DNA from: JANNPJ01 sp965200525
GTDB lineage: Bacteria > Actinomycetota > Actinomycetes > Actinomycetales > Kineosporiaceae
Reading direction: 5' to 3'
NCBI GenBank assembly: GCA_965200525.1
Contig: OZ241368.1
Span: forward strand, 6,572,001-6,636,000
Length of the DNA: 64,000 nt
In this document: one piece after another, positions 14,899-23,480 of the stretch
Numbering within the stretch: position 1 is the stretch's first letter
How the letters are laid out: each line of letters starts with the position of its first letter
The notes under the pieces: model-generated
Told to the model about the DNA's origin: nothing
Seen by the model: the letters and a program-made list of their open reading frames with translations, nothing else
The model's database searches: none
Program-made: the position numbers and the translations under genes

Positions 14899-16334
14899 CA
14901 GACGTCCAGCGCTGCGGCGATCGCCCGGCGGGCCGCGCCCCACCGGGTATCCGGCGGGGCCCCGCGTTCCACGGTCGCGATCGGCCCGATGCAGGCGTTG
15001 GCGATCACCTCATTGAGGTCGGCATCCGGGAAGCGATCCACCCCCTGCAAGGAGTCGTGGATGATCTGGCCCACACGAGCGTCGCCGAAGACCTCGGACC
15101 GGTACAAAAGCACCTCGGCCGGAGTTGCTTTCAATGCCGGATAGATCCGGAGCTGGTTGAAGGTGATCTCCTGCTGGGCCGGTTCGGTGAGCCAGACAGC
15201 CAGCCGCTCGGCCTCGGCGACCTGTCCGCGGCTCTTCGGGACGGCGACGAAGGTGCCACCCCAGTTTCCGATGCGTCCCGGTGGGGCCACGACCCCCCAC
15301 TCGGCCGGCCCGCTGGTCAGCCTCTCGACCCGGCCGATGGCCCAGCTGGGACAGGGCATGGTGGCGAACTTGCCCTTGCGCAGAGCCGTTTCCAGCGCCT
15401 GGTCGGTGTTGGCCCGGGCGCTGCCGAGCTGCTGGACGGCCGCGGTCGTCATCTGCCAGGCCTCGTGAACCGTCTCGAGGCCGGCCGTGCTCAGCCGCCC
15501 GTTCGGGGCCTGGAGCGGTCTCGCCGAGGTGGCCAGGATGCCGTTCAGCAGGTGAGCGCCGGAGTCGACCCAGGCCACCCCCGGCGTCGCCGCGTGGAAC
15601 CGGGCGCCGAGGGCCAGGTACGACGGCCAACTGGTGAACTCGACCGCCACTGCGGCCGGATCGGTGGGCAGGCCGGCCTGCTCGAACAGATCCTTGCGAT
15701 AGCAGACAGCCATACCGCCGAGGTCCAGGGGTAGTCCCAGAAGTTTGGTCCCGTCCTCAGTACTCAGGTCGGCCCGGGTGAGCGTGCTCCAGCGGTCGGT
15801 GGCGGCCCGGTCGTTGAGATCGACGAAGTCGTTCGCGTTCGCCCCGTAGAGCGCGAAGTAGCTCTTCTGCATGACGACGACGTCGGCCTGGGGGCTCGCA
15901 TTCGCCAACTGGTCGTGAACTGCCTGGGAGTACCCGATGTAGGGCTGCGGTCGGATTTCGAGTCGGACCCCGGGATGTTCGGCCTGGTAACGAGCCGCGA
16001 GGTCGGACCCGAAGGGCTCACCGAAGGTCGACATCACGAGGGTGACCGCGGGCGGGTCGACGTGCACGAACAACACGCTGCCCAGGCCGGAGATCGACAT
16101 GACCGCGCAGGCACCGACGATGAAGCGATGCAGCCGCCCAGGAGGCGAGCCGGCCGGGGTCGGGGCCAACTCGACGAACAGCTCCGCGGCGGCCAGCAGG
16201 GCGCCGACGCCGAGAAACACCAGCAGAGCCACCGTCCACCAGGACCGAACGTCGTGGATCTGCTGAACGGCCAGATCAAGATCTACCGCGAGCACCGCGG
16301 CGGACACAACGATGACGGTTCTGCGAACATTCAT
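14898..16334 (-). CDS. Membrane-anchored family 1 extracellular solute-binding protein
   Basis: A 478-residue protein with three hydrophobic helices in the first about 92 residues (roughly 7-22, 33-56 and 70-91). A sugar-type solute-binding fold follows (TLVMSTFGEPFGSDLAARY, DVVVMQKSYFALYG, LLGLPLDLGGMAVCYRKDLF, GKFATMPCPSWAIG, GGTFVAVPKS). Ordinary ABC binding proteins have a cleaved signal or lipid anchor; a three-helix anchor is unusual. No permease or ATPase is adjacent. It is coupled by a one-base overlap to a GH26-like lipoprotein. It could be a glycan-binding partner for that hydrolase instead of a transporter subunit. ATG 16334 has GGGGAG five bases upstream. Confidence 0.85.
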   Translation of the reverse strand: MNVRRTVIVVSAAVLAVDLDLAVQQIHDVRSWWTVALLVFLGVGALLAAAELFVELAPTPAGSPPGRLHRFIVGACAVMSISGLGSVLFVHVDPPAVTLVMSTFGEPFGSDLAARYQAEHPGVRLEIRPQPYIGYSQAVHDQLANASPQADVVVMQKSYFALYGANANDFVDLNDRAATDRWSTLTRADLSTEDGTKLLGLPLDLGGMAVCYRKDLFEQAGLPTDPAAVAVEFTSWPSYLALGARFHAATPGVAWVDSGAHLLNGILATSARPLQAPNGRLSTAGLETVHEAWQMTTAAVQQLGSARANTDQALETALRKGKFATMPCPSWAIGRVERLTSGPAEWGVVAPPGRIGNWGGTFVAVPKSRGQVAEAERLAVWLTEPAQQEITFNQLRIYPALKATPAEVLLYRSEVFGDARVGQIIHDSLQGVDRFPDADLNEVIANACIGPIATVERGAPPDTRWGAARRAIAAALDV

Positions 16335-16418
16335 TTGGCTCCCCGGGTGCGGTCGCGCAGTGCATCAGACGTAGATGGAGGTGATGTCTCTGGCGCGCGT
16401 CTTCATTGCTTCAGACAT

Positions 16419-16428
16419 TTCCTAGGAA
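16419..16428. promoter_or_regulatory. Short palindrome in the control region between the binding-protein and zinc-ribbon genes
   Basis: TTCCTAGGAA is a perfect 10-bp palindrome in the otherwise featureless 251-bp gap between divergent genes. It is a possible operator half-site cluster but is short enough to be chance. Confidence 0.25.
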
Positions 16429-16585
16429 CCACATTTCCCGGCCCTCTCCGACCCCAATGCACGAACATTAATCGGACCGTAATGCGCGGAGCACCGGACG
16501 AGCCGACGGTGCCTCGGACCCGGCCGGCTCGATCGATCGGGCCAGTCATGACGTAGCCCTCGAACGAATGCGACATGCTGGACAC

Positions 16586-16816
16586 ATGGCGAACGAATAC
16601 ATCGGCAAGAAGTGCACCCAGTGCGGCTCCGACTCCCTCGAGGAGGGCTTCATCGAGGACGGCGGTGAGGGGGCGAAAGGCTTTGCGAACTGGATCGCCG
16701 GGCCCCTGCAGCATGGCCCGTTCGGCGGGGCCCGGCGGATGGGCAAGCCCCGCCGGGAGATCACCGCGTACCGCTGCGGCGTCTGTGGTCACCTGGAGCT
16801 TTTCGTCATCAAGTGA
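16586..16816 (+). CDS. Small zinc-ribbon protein
   Basis: A 76-residue protein with two CxxC pairs (KCTQCGSD near residue 10 and RCGVCGHLEL near residue 66), the layout of a single zinc ribbon with a long glycine-rich insert (GPLQHGPFGGARRMGK) between the knuckles. It resembles small nucleic-acid-binding or DUF-type zinc ribbons in actinobacteria; no specific function can be given. ATG 16586 is chosen because the metal-binding domain begins nine residues later; an upstream ATG 18 bases earlier is less likely. It is monocistronic and convergent with the serine hydrolase gene. Confidence 0.75.
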   Translation: MANEYIGKKCTQCGSDSLEEGFIEDGGEGAKGFANWIAGPLQHGPFGGARRMGKPRREITAYRCGVCGHLELFVIK

Positions 16817-16886
16817 GCCACCGCCGCTGCCTGCCACCCGCCGGCCCCGGAGCCGGTGTCGCTTCGACGCCGGCTCCAGGACGGGA

Positions 16887-18197
16887 TCAGCTCGCGGCCG
16901 GCCTCGGGGTGGGCCGGCTGCCGTGCAGGGCCTGGGTCACCGAGGCCGGCACCGGACGGTCGAGCATCTGGCAGACGGTCACGTCCTCGGCCGCGAAGGC
17001 GACCTGGGCGAATCGGGTGGCGCCGGCGTTCGGCGCGAGATCGCTGGGCTCGGCGGTGGTGTCGCTGATCGCGGTCCGGCGACCGTCGGCCGAGACCACG
17101 GCGGTGCTGTGATGCCCGAGGGTGTCGCCGCCGTGGCCCCAGACCGTGCCGCAGGGTGACTTGATCTTGAACAGCCCGAGACCGTACCCGCCCGCGATCG
17201 GGTAGTCGGCGGGCAGATCGACCGTGCTCTTCATCTGGTTCAACTGCTGGGGGGAGAACAACTTCGCGCTGAGCACGGCGGAGAAGAACCGGGACAGGTC
17301 GGTCGGGGTGGAGATGATCGCGCCGGCCGCGCCGCCCCAGCCGCCGATCGGCCAGCCGGCCGTGTCGGCGTAGGTCGGATGGGCCCCGGCGAAGCTGACC
17401 GCGTAGCCGTGGGCGTAGCCGGGGCCGGTGCGGTGGGCCCGGGGGTCGGCGAAGTAGGTGTGGGTCAGGCCGAGAGGGCGGGCGATCCGCTGCCGGACCA
17501 GTTCGGGCAGGGTCCGGCCGGTCTGCTTCTGCAGGATCATCCCGACCAGGGTGTAGTTCGTGTTCGAATACGACCAGCTCGTGCCGGGGGCGAAGTTCGG
17601 CTGGTGGCGGAAGGCCACGGCCAGCACCTCATTCTCGGTCCAGACGTGCTGCGGGTCCTGGTCCAGCTCGGTGAAGAAGTCGGGGTCGGCGGTGTAGCTG
17701 AACAGTCCGCTGGTGTGGTTGAGCAGCATCCGGACGGTGATGTGGCGCCCGTTCGGGACGACGCCGGGCAGGTACCTGGAGACGGGCGAGTTCAGGTTCA
17801 GGCGGCCCCGATCGACCAGTTGCAGGGCCAGGGTGGACATGAACGTCTTGGTGTTGCTGCCGACCTCGAACTGGTCGCGTCCGGTCAGGGGCCGGGCGGT
17901 GGCCGTGTCGGCCGGGCCTGCGACGGTGACGGCGACGTGACGGCCGTCGTCGATCCGGGCCACGTAGCCCGGAGCACCGGAGGCCAGCACCTGCCGGGCG
18001 ACGTCCGGCATCGGGCTGCCGGGCGCGGCCGTCCGGGTGGGGGCGCTGGTCGGGGGCCGGGCGGCGGCCGCGGCGGTGGCGACCGCCCCGGAGCCGGCCA
18101 GCAGGGCGGCCGTGGTCAGAGCCAGCACTCCGGTGCGAGGCCGGCGACGGGCCGGGGTTGAAGTGACGGTGTTCTTCGTGTCGGTGTGATTCGTCAT
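16887..18197 (-). CDS. Secreted serine hydrolase (DD-peptidase R61/class C beta-lactamase family)
   Basis: A 436-residue exported enzyme. A twin-Arg/Lys-rich N-terminus, hydrophobic core and Ala-rich cleavage region (about residues 10-40) form a signal peptide. The penicillin-recognition motifs are visible: SxxK as S114-N-T-K117, YxN as YSN in WSYSNTNY, and the KTG-equivalent HGG in WGHGGDTLG. The closest characterised type is the Streptomyces R61 D-alanyl-D-alanine carboxypeptidase, so cell-wall peptide trimming is likely, though esterase or beta-lactamase activity is possible. It is transcribed in the same direction as the downstream-encoded two-component genes but separated by 115 bases. 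Confidence 0.88.
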   Translation of the reverse strand: MTNHTDTKNTVTSTPARRRPRTGVLALTTAALLAGSGAVATAAAAARPPTSAPTRTAAPGSPMPDVARQVLASGAPGYVARIDDGRHVAVTVAGPADTATARPLTGRDQFEVGSNTKTFMSTLALQLVDRGRLNLNSPVSRYLPGVVPNGRHITVRMLLNHTSGLFSYTADPDFFTELDQDPQHVWTENEVLAVAFRHQPNFAPGTSWSYSNTNYTLVGMILQKQTGRTLPELVRQRIARPLGLTHTYFADPRAHRTGPGYAHGYAVSFAGAHPTYADTAGWPIGGWGGAAGAIISTPTDLSRFFSAVLSAKLFSPQQLNQMKSTVDLPADYPIAGGYGLGLFKIKSPCGTVWGHGGDTLGHHSTAVVSADGRRTAISDTTAEPSDLAPNAGATRFAQVAFAAEDVTVCQMLDRPVPASVTQALHGSRPTPRPAAS

Positions 18198-18312
18198 GCT
18201 TCGAGCCTGCCGGGACGACGTCGGCGCGGTCATTGCCCCGTACTACCCGGGCGAAGGGCGGCCCACCCCCTGGATCCGGTACCGCAGGCACTACCAGGCC
18301 GAACCCGCGGGC

Positions 18313-18981
18313 TCAGTTCGGCTGGTGCAGACCGGCGTCCCGGGCCCGGATGATGGCCTGGGCCCGGTCGGTGACCTGGAGCTTGCGGAAGATCGAGCTG
18401 ACGTAGTTGCGTACCGTCTTGTGACTGATCGACAGCTCGGCCGCGATGGCCGCGTTGCCGCGGCCCTGGGCCATCAGGCGCAGCACGTTGCGTTCGCTGA
18501 CGGTCAGGTCGGCGAACTCGGCGGCCGGCCCACCGAGCCCGGAACCACCGGCCCGGGAAGCGTTCTGGCTGAAGTGGGTGAGGATCCGGGCGGCGATCTC
18601 GCGGCCGAAGATCGCCTCGCCGCGGGCCGCCGACCGGATCGCCCGGATCAGGTCCTCGGCCTCGGTGTCCTTGAGAACATAGCCGCGGGCCCCGGCCCGG
18701 ATCGCGGCGAAGACCGAGTCGTCGTCGTCGAACATGGTCAGGACCAGCACCGCGACCTCGGGCCGGACCTGGGCGATGGCACTGGTCGCAGCCAGGCCGC
18801 CGCCCGGCATGTTCAGGTCCATCAGGACGACGTCAGGGTTCAACGTCAGCGACAGCTCGACCGCGGTGTCGGCGTCGGCGGCCTCGCCCACCACCTCCAG
18901 CTCGTCGCTGACCGCGAGCAGGGCGCGGACGCCGTCCCGGAACAACCGGTGGTCGTCGGCGACCAGAACGCGAACCGTCAC
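18313..18981 (-). CDS. NarL/LuxR-family response regulator
   Basis: A 222-residue regulator with a receiver domain (VADDH acidic pocket, phospho-acceptor Asp55 in VVLMDLNMPG, conserved Lys in YVLKDT) and a C-terminal LuxR HTH (LTVSERNVLRLMAQGRGNAA, SHKTVRNYVSSIFRKL). GTG 18981 overlaps the histidine kinase stop as GTGA, so the pair is translationally coupled. Targets are unknown; the operon's first gene, a four-helix membrane protein, may be part of the sensing unit. Confidence 0.95.
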   Translation of the reverse strand: MTVRVLVADDHRLFRDGVRALLAVSDELEVVGEAADADTAVELSLTLNPDVVLMDLNMPGGGLAATSAIAQVRPEVAVLVLTMFDDDDSVFAAIRAGARGYVLKDTEAEDLIRAIRSAARGEAIFGREIAARILTHFSQNASRAGGSGLGGPAAEFADLTVSERNVLRLMAQGRGNAAIAAELSISHKTVRNYVSSIFRKLQVTDRAQAIIRARDAGLHQPN

Positions 18982-20279
18982 GACCGGCTCACCAGGTCGA
19001 CGGTCGGCTCGGGCCGGTCCGCCCGCGAGCCGGCGGCCGGCGTTCGGGGCAGGCAGGCACTGAGCCGGGTGACGCCGTCCCGCCGGGTGATGCTGATCGT
19101 GCCGGCCAGTTCTTCGGCCCGTTCCCGCATTCCGGTCAGGCCGACCCCGGGCACCAGGGGGTCGGGCAGCCCCCGGCCGTCGTCGTCCACGTCGAGACGC
19201 ACCTGGGTCGGGGACGTCGTCACGGTGACCGTGCAGGTCCGGGCGCCCGAGTGCCGGGCCACGTTGGCCAGGGCCTCGCACCCGATCCGGTAGAGCGCGA
19301 CCTCGGCCGCGGCCGACAGCTCGGGCGGGCCGGCGGGCTCGAGGATCCGCACCTGGATCGGCGCGACGTCACCGGACCGGGCCCGCAGGGCGGCGATCAG
19401 GCCGAGCTCGTCCAGCAGCGGCGGCCGCAACCCGTAGACCAGCTCCCGCACCTGCCCGGACGTCTCCTTCACCTCGGACCGCAACCGATCGATCAGCTCC
19501 CGGGCCCGGTCCGGCTGGTCGGGCAGCAACTGCTGGACGGCGGCCAGGTGCAGCCGCAGCGAGGCCAGCGACGGGCCGAGGCCGTCGTGCAGGTCGCGCC
19601 GGATCCGGCGGCGCTCCTCCTCCCGGGCCGTGATCAGCGCCGCCCGGGACTGCTGCAGCTCCCTCGACACCTCGGTGGCCCGCAGCGCGATGGCCACGTG
19701 CACGGCCAGCTCGTCCAGGTGGGCCCGGTCGGAGCCGGACAGCACCCGTTCCCGGGCCCGGGGCCGGACCAGCAGCTCCCCCACCGGCTCGGCCCCGAAC
19801 AGCAACGGGATCCGGGTCAGCCCCGGGTCCGAGGCCGCCGGGTCGGCCAGGTCGATCGGGTCGAGGGCGGGATCGAGGTCGCCGGGCCGGCGAGCGGTGA
19901 TCGCGACGTACGGCAGCCGCAGCCGGCCGGCGATCTGGTGACTGATCTCGGCCAGCAGATCGGCTGAGCCGGTCGGCTGGTCACCACCGAATCGCTGCCC
20001 GACGTGGGCGATCAGTGCCCGCGCGTCCTCGGGCTGGGAGAACAGGACCGACTCGACCGCGGGCCGCAGCCAGCGGCTGAGCGGCACCGCCGTCCCGATC
20101 CCGACCAGCACGCCCAGCGCCACCAGCCACCACGGCACCGAGTCGTTCGAGCTGGAGACCCCGGCGGCGGCCAGGACCACGATCAGGATCGTGAGGGCCC
20201 AGACCAGCAACAGCAGGTAGGTCAGGGCCAGGACGGCGAGCGAGTCGAGGAGCCGGCGCCGACCCGCAGCGGCGTTCAG
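18978..20279 (-). CDS. Sensor histidine kinase (HisKA_3, NarL-type partner), probable CTG start
   Basis: A 433-residue kinase if read from CTG 20279: two membrane helices (about 11-38 and 47-65), a GAF-like sensory region (about 85-205), a HisKA_3 dimerisation domain with phospho-acceptor His231 in RRDLHDGLGPSLASL, and an HATPase domain (CEALANVARHSGA, DDDGRGLPDP, GLTGMRERAEEL). No ATG, GTG or TTG lies at a suitable place: in-frame sequence upstream runs antisense through unrelated DNA, and later candidates fall inside the first helix. CTG 20279 shares CTGA with the upstream stop and has GAGGTGA just before it, the same coupling geometry as GTGA overlaps elsewhere in this operon. Confidence 0.85.
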   Translation of the reverse strand: MNAAAGRRRLLDSLAVLALTYLLLLVWALTILIVVLAAAGVSSSNDSVPWWLVALGVLVGIGTAVPLSRWLRPAVESVLFSQPEDARALIAHVGQRFGGDQPTGSADLLAEISHQIAGRLRLPYVAITARRPGDLDPALDPIDLADPAASDPGLTRIPLLFGAEPVGELLVRPRARERVLSGSDRAHLDELAVHVAIALRATEVSRELQQSRAALITAREEERRRIRRDLHDGLGPSLASLRLHLAAVQQLLPDQPDRARELIDRLRSEVKETSGQVRELVYGLRPPLLDELGLIAALRARSGDVAPIQVRILEPAGPPELSAAAEVALYRIGCEALANVARHSGARTCTVTVTTSPTQVRLDVDDDGRGLPDPLVPGVGLTGMRERAEELAGTISITRRDGVTRLSACLPRTPAAGSRADRPEPTVDLVSRS

Positions 20280-20698
20280 GCGTTCACCTCGTGACCGGGC
20301 TGCTCGGCTCCGGCTACGGCCCCGGCCTCGGCCCGGGCCGGGCGCAGCAGCAGGTAGATGATCACCACGTTGACGATGCAGCCGACGATCGACCCGACGA
20401 CCAGGAAGGTCGTGGGTCCGAACAGGATGCCGGGAGCGCCGGAGATGAAGCTGAGCGCGTTGATCACGATCGTCAGGACGACGCCCCAGCGCTGCCGCCG
20501 CCAGACCCCGTAGGAGGAGACGAGGCCGAGCAGGCTCAGGGCGAAGCCGAAGATGATCACCGGGAACGGGACCTGATCGCTGTTCGCCGCGCCGCCCTGC
20601 ATCACGGGCAGGGCGAAAATCACGCCGAAGATGCTGATGGCGACATTCAGGACGGCCGCGATGGCGTGGCGTCTGGTGGGTCGTTCGCTGATGGGCAC
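20276..20698 (-). CDS. Four-helix membrane protein in a two-component operon
   Basis: A 140-residue integral membrane protein with helices at about 11-31, 45-66, 71-88 and 96-117 and an Ala/Glu-rich cytoplasmic tail. No enzyme motif is visible. GTG 20698 follows GGGAGG at a good distance. Its last codons overlap the presumed CTG start of the kinase by four bases, and the kinase overlaps the response regulator in turn, so the three form one coupled transcript. A role in signal input to the kinase is a plausible inference. Confidence 0.75.
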   Translation of the reverse strand: MPISERPTRRHAIAAVLNVAISIFGVIFALPVMQGGAANSDQVPFPVIIFGFALSLLGLVSSYGVWRRQRWGVVLTIVINALSFISGAPGILFGPTTFLVVGSIVGCIVNVVIIYLLLRPARAEAGAVAGAEQPGHEVNA

Positions 20699-20857
20699 GG
20701 TGGCCTCCCGGTCTCTGTGCCGATCGTAGGTTTCGATCGGCGTCGTGACCATGAACTTGCCCGACCGGATGTCCCACCGGCAGGTGACCGGTGTCCCCAA
20801 CCGTCCCAAGCCGGCCCACGAGTAGCCGGCGCCGGCTACTCGGTCGAGGCGTCGGGT

Positions 20858-20998
20858 GATCCCGAAGGGCGCGGTCTCCACCGCCAGCACCGGGCTGAAC
20901 CCGTCGACGGCGAACTTGGCCGCCTGGTAGCTGGCGATCCCGGGAGATCCCCCGACTCGCCCACCGACCGAGGAGAACTGCACGATGGGGCCGCCGCC
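20858..20998 (-). pseudogene. Short-chain dehydrogenase/reductase remnant
   Basis: About 47 codons read GGGPIVQFSSVGGRVG, then GIASYQAAKFAVDGFSPVLA and VETAPFGI. This is the catalytic core of a classical SDR, including the active-site Ser and the YxxxK pair. The Rossmann NAD(P)-binding N-terminus (GxxxGxG) and the C-terminal part are missing on both sides, and there is no appropriate start. I therefore call it a decayed gene fragment. The rest of the 20699-21185 interval holds the promoter side of the two-component operon and the ribosome-binding site of the alpha/beta hydrolase gene, and nothing else recognised. Confidence 0.7.
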
Positions 20999-21185
20999 CG
21001 TCGTCGACGTCCGGCCGCGGGTGGCCCGCAGTCTTACCGCCCAGCTCACCGGGTTGCTCGCCGGCAAGTTGGAACCGCTCCCAGATCCGTCCGACGTTCA
21101 TCTTCGTCACCCTGAGCCCCGGCCCGGGCCGTGCTTATGCTGTCTACGTTTGAGCCGATTCCGCACACCCTCCACGGGAGAAAAC

Positions 21186-21914
21186 ATGACGCAGCCCACC
21201 ATCGTTCTGGTGCACGGCGCCTGGGCCGACGCTTCGAGCTGGAACGCCGTCGCCACCGCCCTCCAGGGCCAGGGCTTCACCGTTCTGGCCCCGACCAATC
21301 TGCTGCGCGGCGTCGCTGTCGACGCGCCGTACATCGCCTCGTTCCTGGCTCAGCGCACCGCCGGCCCGGTGGTCCTGGTCGGCCACTCCTACGGCGGCTT
21401 CGTGATCACCAACGCCGCGACCGACAACGCCGACGTCAAGGCCCTGGTCTACGTCGACGCCTTCGTGCCCGAGGTGGGCGAGACCGTCTTCCAGATCCTC
21501 GGCCCGTCGGGCTCGGCCCTGGCCGTGCCCGACCCGACCACCGTGCTCGACCTGGCCGGCTACCCGGGTGCGCCCGAGGGCGACGTCGAGGCGTTCCTCA
21601 AGCCCGACACCGTGCACAACTCCTTCGCGCAAGACCTCAAGGAGGAGGACCGTTGGCTGATCGTGGCCGGGCAGCGGCCGATCACCCTGGGCGCGAACAC
21701 CACGCCGTCCCTCAGCGCCGCCTGGAAGACCATTCCGAGCTGGGCCGTGGTCGGCACCGAGGACAAGGTGATCCCGCCGGACACGCAGCGCTCGATGGCC
21801 GAGCGGGCCGGCGCCACCATCACCGAGGTGGCTGCGTCGCATGTCTCGATGGTCTCCCACCCGCAGGTGGCGATCGACGCGATCCTGGCCGCGGTCGCGT
21901 CCGTCACCGACTGA
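21186..21914 (+). CDS. Alpha/beta-fold hydrolase (EstC/pyrethroid-hydrolase-like)
   Basis: A 242-residue cytoplasmic hydrolase: oxyanion-hole segment LVHGAWADASSW at residues 8-19, nucleophile elbow GHSYGG near residue 67, a catalytic Asp candidate in VVGTEDKVIPP, and a His in ASHVSMVSHP near the C-terminus. This pattern matches small carboxylesterases annotated as salicylate or pyrethroid esterases. ATG 21186 follows GGGAG. It is monocistronic and lies just downstream of the SDR remnant on the other strand. Confidence 0.88.
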   Translation: MTQPTIVLVHGAWADASSWNAVATALQGQGFTVLAPTNLLRGVAVDAPYIASFLAQRTAGPVVLVGHSYGGFVITNAATDNADVKALVYVDAFVPEVGETVFQILGPSGSALAVPDPTTVLDLAGYPGAPEGDVEAFLKPDTVHNSFAQDLKEEDRWLIVAGQRPITLGANTTPSLSAAWKTIPSWAVVGTEDKVIPPDTQRSMAERAGATITEVAASHVSMVSHPQVAIDAILAAVASVTD

Positions 21915-22019
21915 CGAGTTCCGGCCGATCGACAAGGGCCCCGGCTGAACGCCGTTCCGTCGGGTCGACGACCGGGGTCACCGGGTTGAGCGAAACCTGA
22001 GACGTGGCAGCATCGAGTG

Positions 22020-22418
22020 ATGACGGAATCACGGCACCTGAGCGTGCACATAGACCGTACGGTGGCAGAGGTCTACGCCTTCACCAGTAATCCGGCGAAT
22101 CTGCCCCAATGGGCGCCCGGCCTGGGCAGTTCGGTGGTCCAGGAGGACGGCACCTGGTTCGTCGAGCAGCCGGAGGGGCGGGCTCAGGTGACGTTCGCCC
22201 CGCAGAACCCGTTCGGCGTACTGGACCACACAGTGCTGACCCCGACCGGCGTCAGCATCTACATGCCGGTGCGGGCGATCGCCGACGACGACGGCTGCGA
22301 AGTGGTGTTCGCCCTTCGCCGGGGCCCGAGCATGTCCGAGGCCGACTTCGACCGGGACACGGCGCTCGTCACCGAGGATCTCCAGCTGCTGAAGAAGGCC
22401 GTGGAGAACCAGGACTGA
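22020..22418 (+). CDS. SRPBCC/polyketide-cyclase-like protein
   Basis: A 132-residue START-like protein: HLSVHIDRTVAEVYAFTSNP at the start and the NLPQWAPGL segment are typical of the SRPBCC helix-grip fold, which binds hydrophobic ligands. There is no signal or membrane segment. ATG 22020 is chosen; an adjacent GTG at 22017 is equally possible because no clear ribosome-binding site is present. Its 3' end overlaps the convergent GrpB gene by 50 bases, so the two transcripts are partly antisense. Ligand and pathway are unknown. Confidence 0.78.
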   Translation: MTESRHLSVHIDRTVAEVYAFTSNPANLPQWAPGLGSSVVQEDGTWFVEQPEGRAQVTFAPQNPFGVLDHTVLTPTGVSIYMPVRAIADDDGCEVVFALRRGPSMSEADFDRDTALVTEDLQLLKKAVENQD

Positions 22419-23022
22419 CCTCCGCCGCGTCGTCGGCGGCGAAGATGCGAGCGAAGATCTCGTCGATGACGTCGCTCTTGGCCAGGCTGTAGTCGCCCGG
22501 CCGGTCCGAGGACTCGCCGGCCAGGCGCCGCTTGGTCAAGGCGTAGCGGTCGCGGTCCTCCGGGTGAGACCGCAACCAGTCGCGAAACAGCTTGTGCCGG
22601 ATCGGTTCCGGCGCACTGCGGGGCCAGATGTGCAGGTGGACGTCCGCGGCCGGACTGACCAGCATCCGGTGGCCGTACCACCACGGTTCGCGCAGGACGA
22701 GGCGGTACCCGGCCTCGGCCAGGGCCGGGACGTAGTCGGCCTCCGTAACCGCGTCCGGCAGCAGCAGGTCTACGTCGATCACCGGCTTGGCCGGCAGGCC
22801 CGGGACGGCGGTCGACCCGACGTGCTCGACGCTGACGATCAGGGCGCCCAGCGTCTGACGCAGCCGGGCCTCGACGTCAGCAAAACGCCCGGCCCAAGCC
22901 GGGTCGTGGTCCTCGACGAGGATGGTCTCCCATCGGGCCGGCCGCTCCCCCACCAGGGCGACGGCCATCTGCTCGGGCGTTCCGTGGAAACGTTGTCGGA
23001 CTTCGGGCGGATACATGCTCAA
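22369..23022 (-). CDS. GrpB/UPF0157 nucleotidyltransferase-fold protein
   Basis: A 217-residue protein with the GrpB signature VEHVGSTAVPGLPAKPVIDV, in which the GS and D-x-D residues correspond to the nucleotidyltransferase metal site, followed by HLHIWP and FRDWLRSHPEDRDRYALTKR. The family is linked to dephospho-CoA kinase fusions in some bacteria, but its reaction is not established. TTG 23022 is preferred to ATG 23016, because GGAGG lies six bases before the TTG and twelve before the ATG. The C-terminus overlaps the SRPBCC gene on the opposite strand. Confidence 0.85.
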   Translation of the reverse strand: MSMYPPEVRQRFHGTPEQMAVALVGERPARWETILVEDHDPAWAGRFADVEARLRQTLGALIVSVEHVGSTAVPGLPAKPVIDVDLLLPDAVTEADYVPALAEAGYRLVLREPWWYGHRMLVSPAADVHLHIWPRSAPEPIRHKLFRDWLRSHPEDRDRYALTKRRLAGESSDRPGDYSLAKSDVIDEIFARIFAADDAAEVSPGSPRPSSAAGDPR

Positions 23023-23050
23023 CTCAAACCTCCTGGAAGATCAAAGTCTT

Positions 23051-23452
23051 TCAGGATACATCACTCTCACGTTCCTTCGAACGGTCCGAGTCGTAGCCGG
23101 CCTGGTTCAGCTCGATGTCGGGGTTGTGGTCGACGGCCCATTCGGCTAGGGCCACGGCCGGCCCGATCAGGGTGCGGCCCATCGGCGTCAGCTCGTACTC
23201 GACCCGCGGCGGGACCTCGGCGAACGCCGTCCGGGCGACCAGGCCGTCGCGCTCCAGGTGCCGGACGGTCCGGGTCAGCATCCGCTGGGAGATCCCGGGA
23301 ACGCGTTGCTGCAACTCGGTGAACCGCAACCGCTCCCCGTCGAGGGTGGCCACCACCAGCAGGGTCCACGTGTCGCCGATCCGGTCCAGGATGCCCCGGA
23401 TCGCCCGCCCGCCGTCCCCACGGATCAAGCACGTCCTCTGGTACTTCGACAT
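23051..23452 (-). CDS. HxlR-family transcriptional regulator
   Basis: A 133-residue winged-helix protein with the HxlR pattern: a Cys in QRTCLIRG near residue 8, then ILDRIGDTWTLLVVATL, RFTELQQRVPGISQRMLTRT and YELTPMGRTL. Many HxlR proteins sense reactive electrophiles through the N-terminal Cys, so that is a reasonable inference. ATG 23452 has GGGAGG four bases upstream. It is divergent from a DoxX-like gene across a 115-bp gap holding a perfect palindrome, its probable operator. Confidence 0.93.
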   Translation of the reverse strand: MSKYQRTCLIRGDGGRAIRGILDRIGDTWTLLVVATLDGERLRFTELQQRVPGISQRMLTRTVRHLERDGLVARTAFAEVPPRVEYELTPMGRTLIGPAVALAEWAVDHNPDIELNQAGYDSDRSKERESDVS

Positions 23453-23480
23453 GCGCCCTCCCGGCCCGCCGTCGTGACCC

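Noticed and set aside
14898..16334. An ABC transporter operon at 13.9-16.3 kb
   Set aside because: Only the binding protein is present; there are no permease or ATPase genes, and its three membrane helices are atypical.
20280..21110. A start for the histidine kinase at the far upstream end of its open frame
   Set aside because: That extension would read in another frame through the four-helix membrane protein gene and the SDR remnant and has no recognisable protein sequence.
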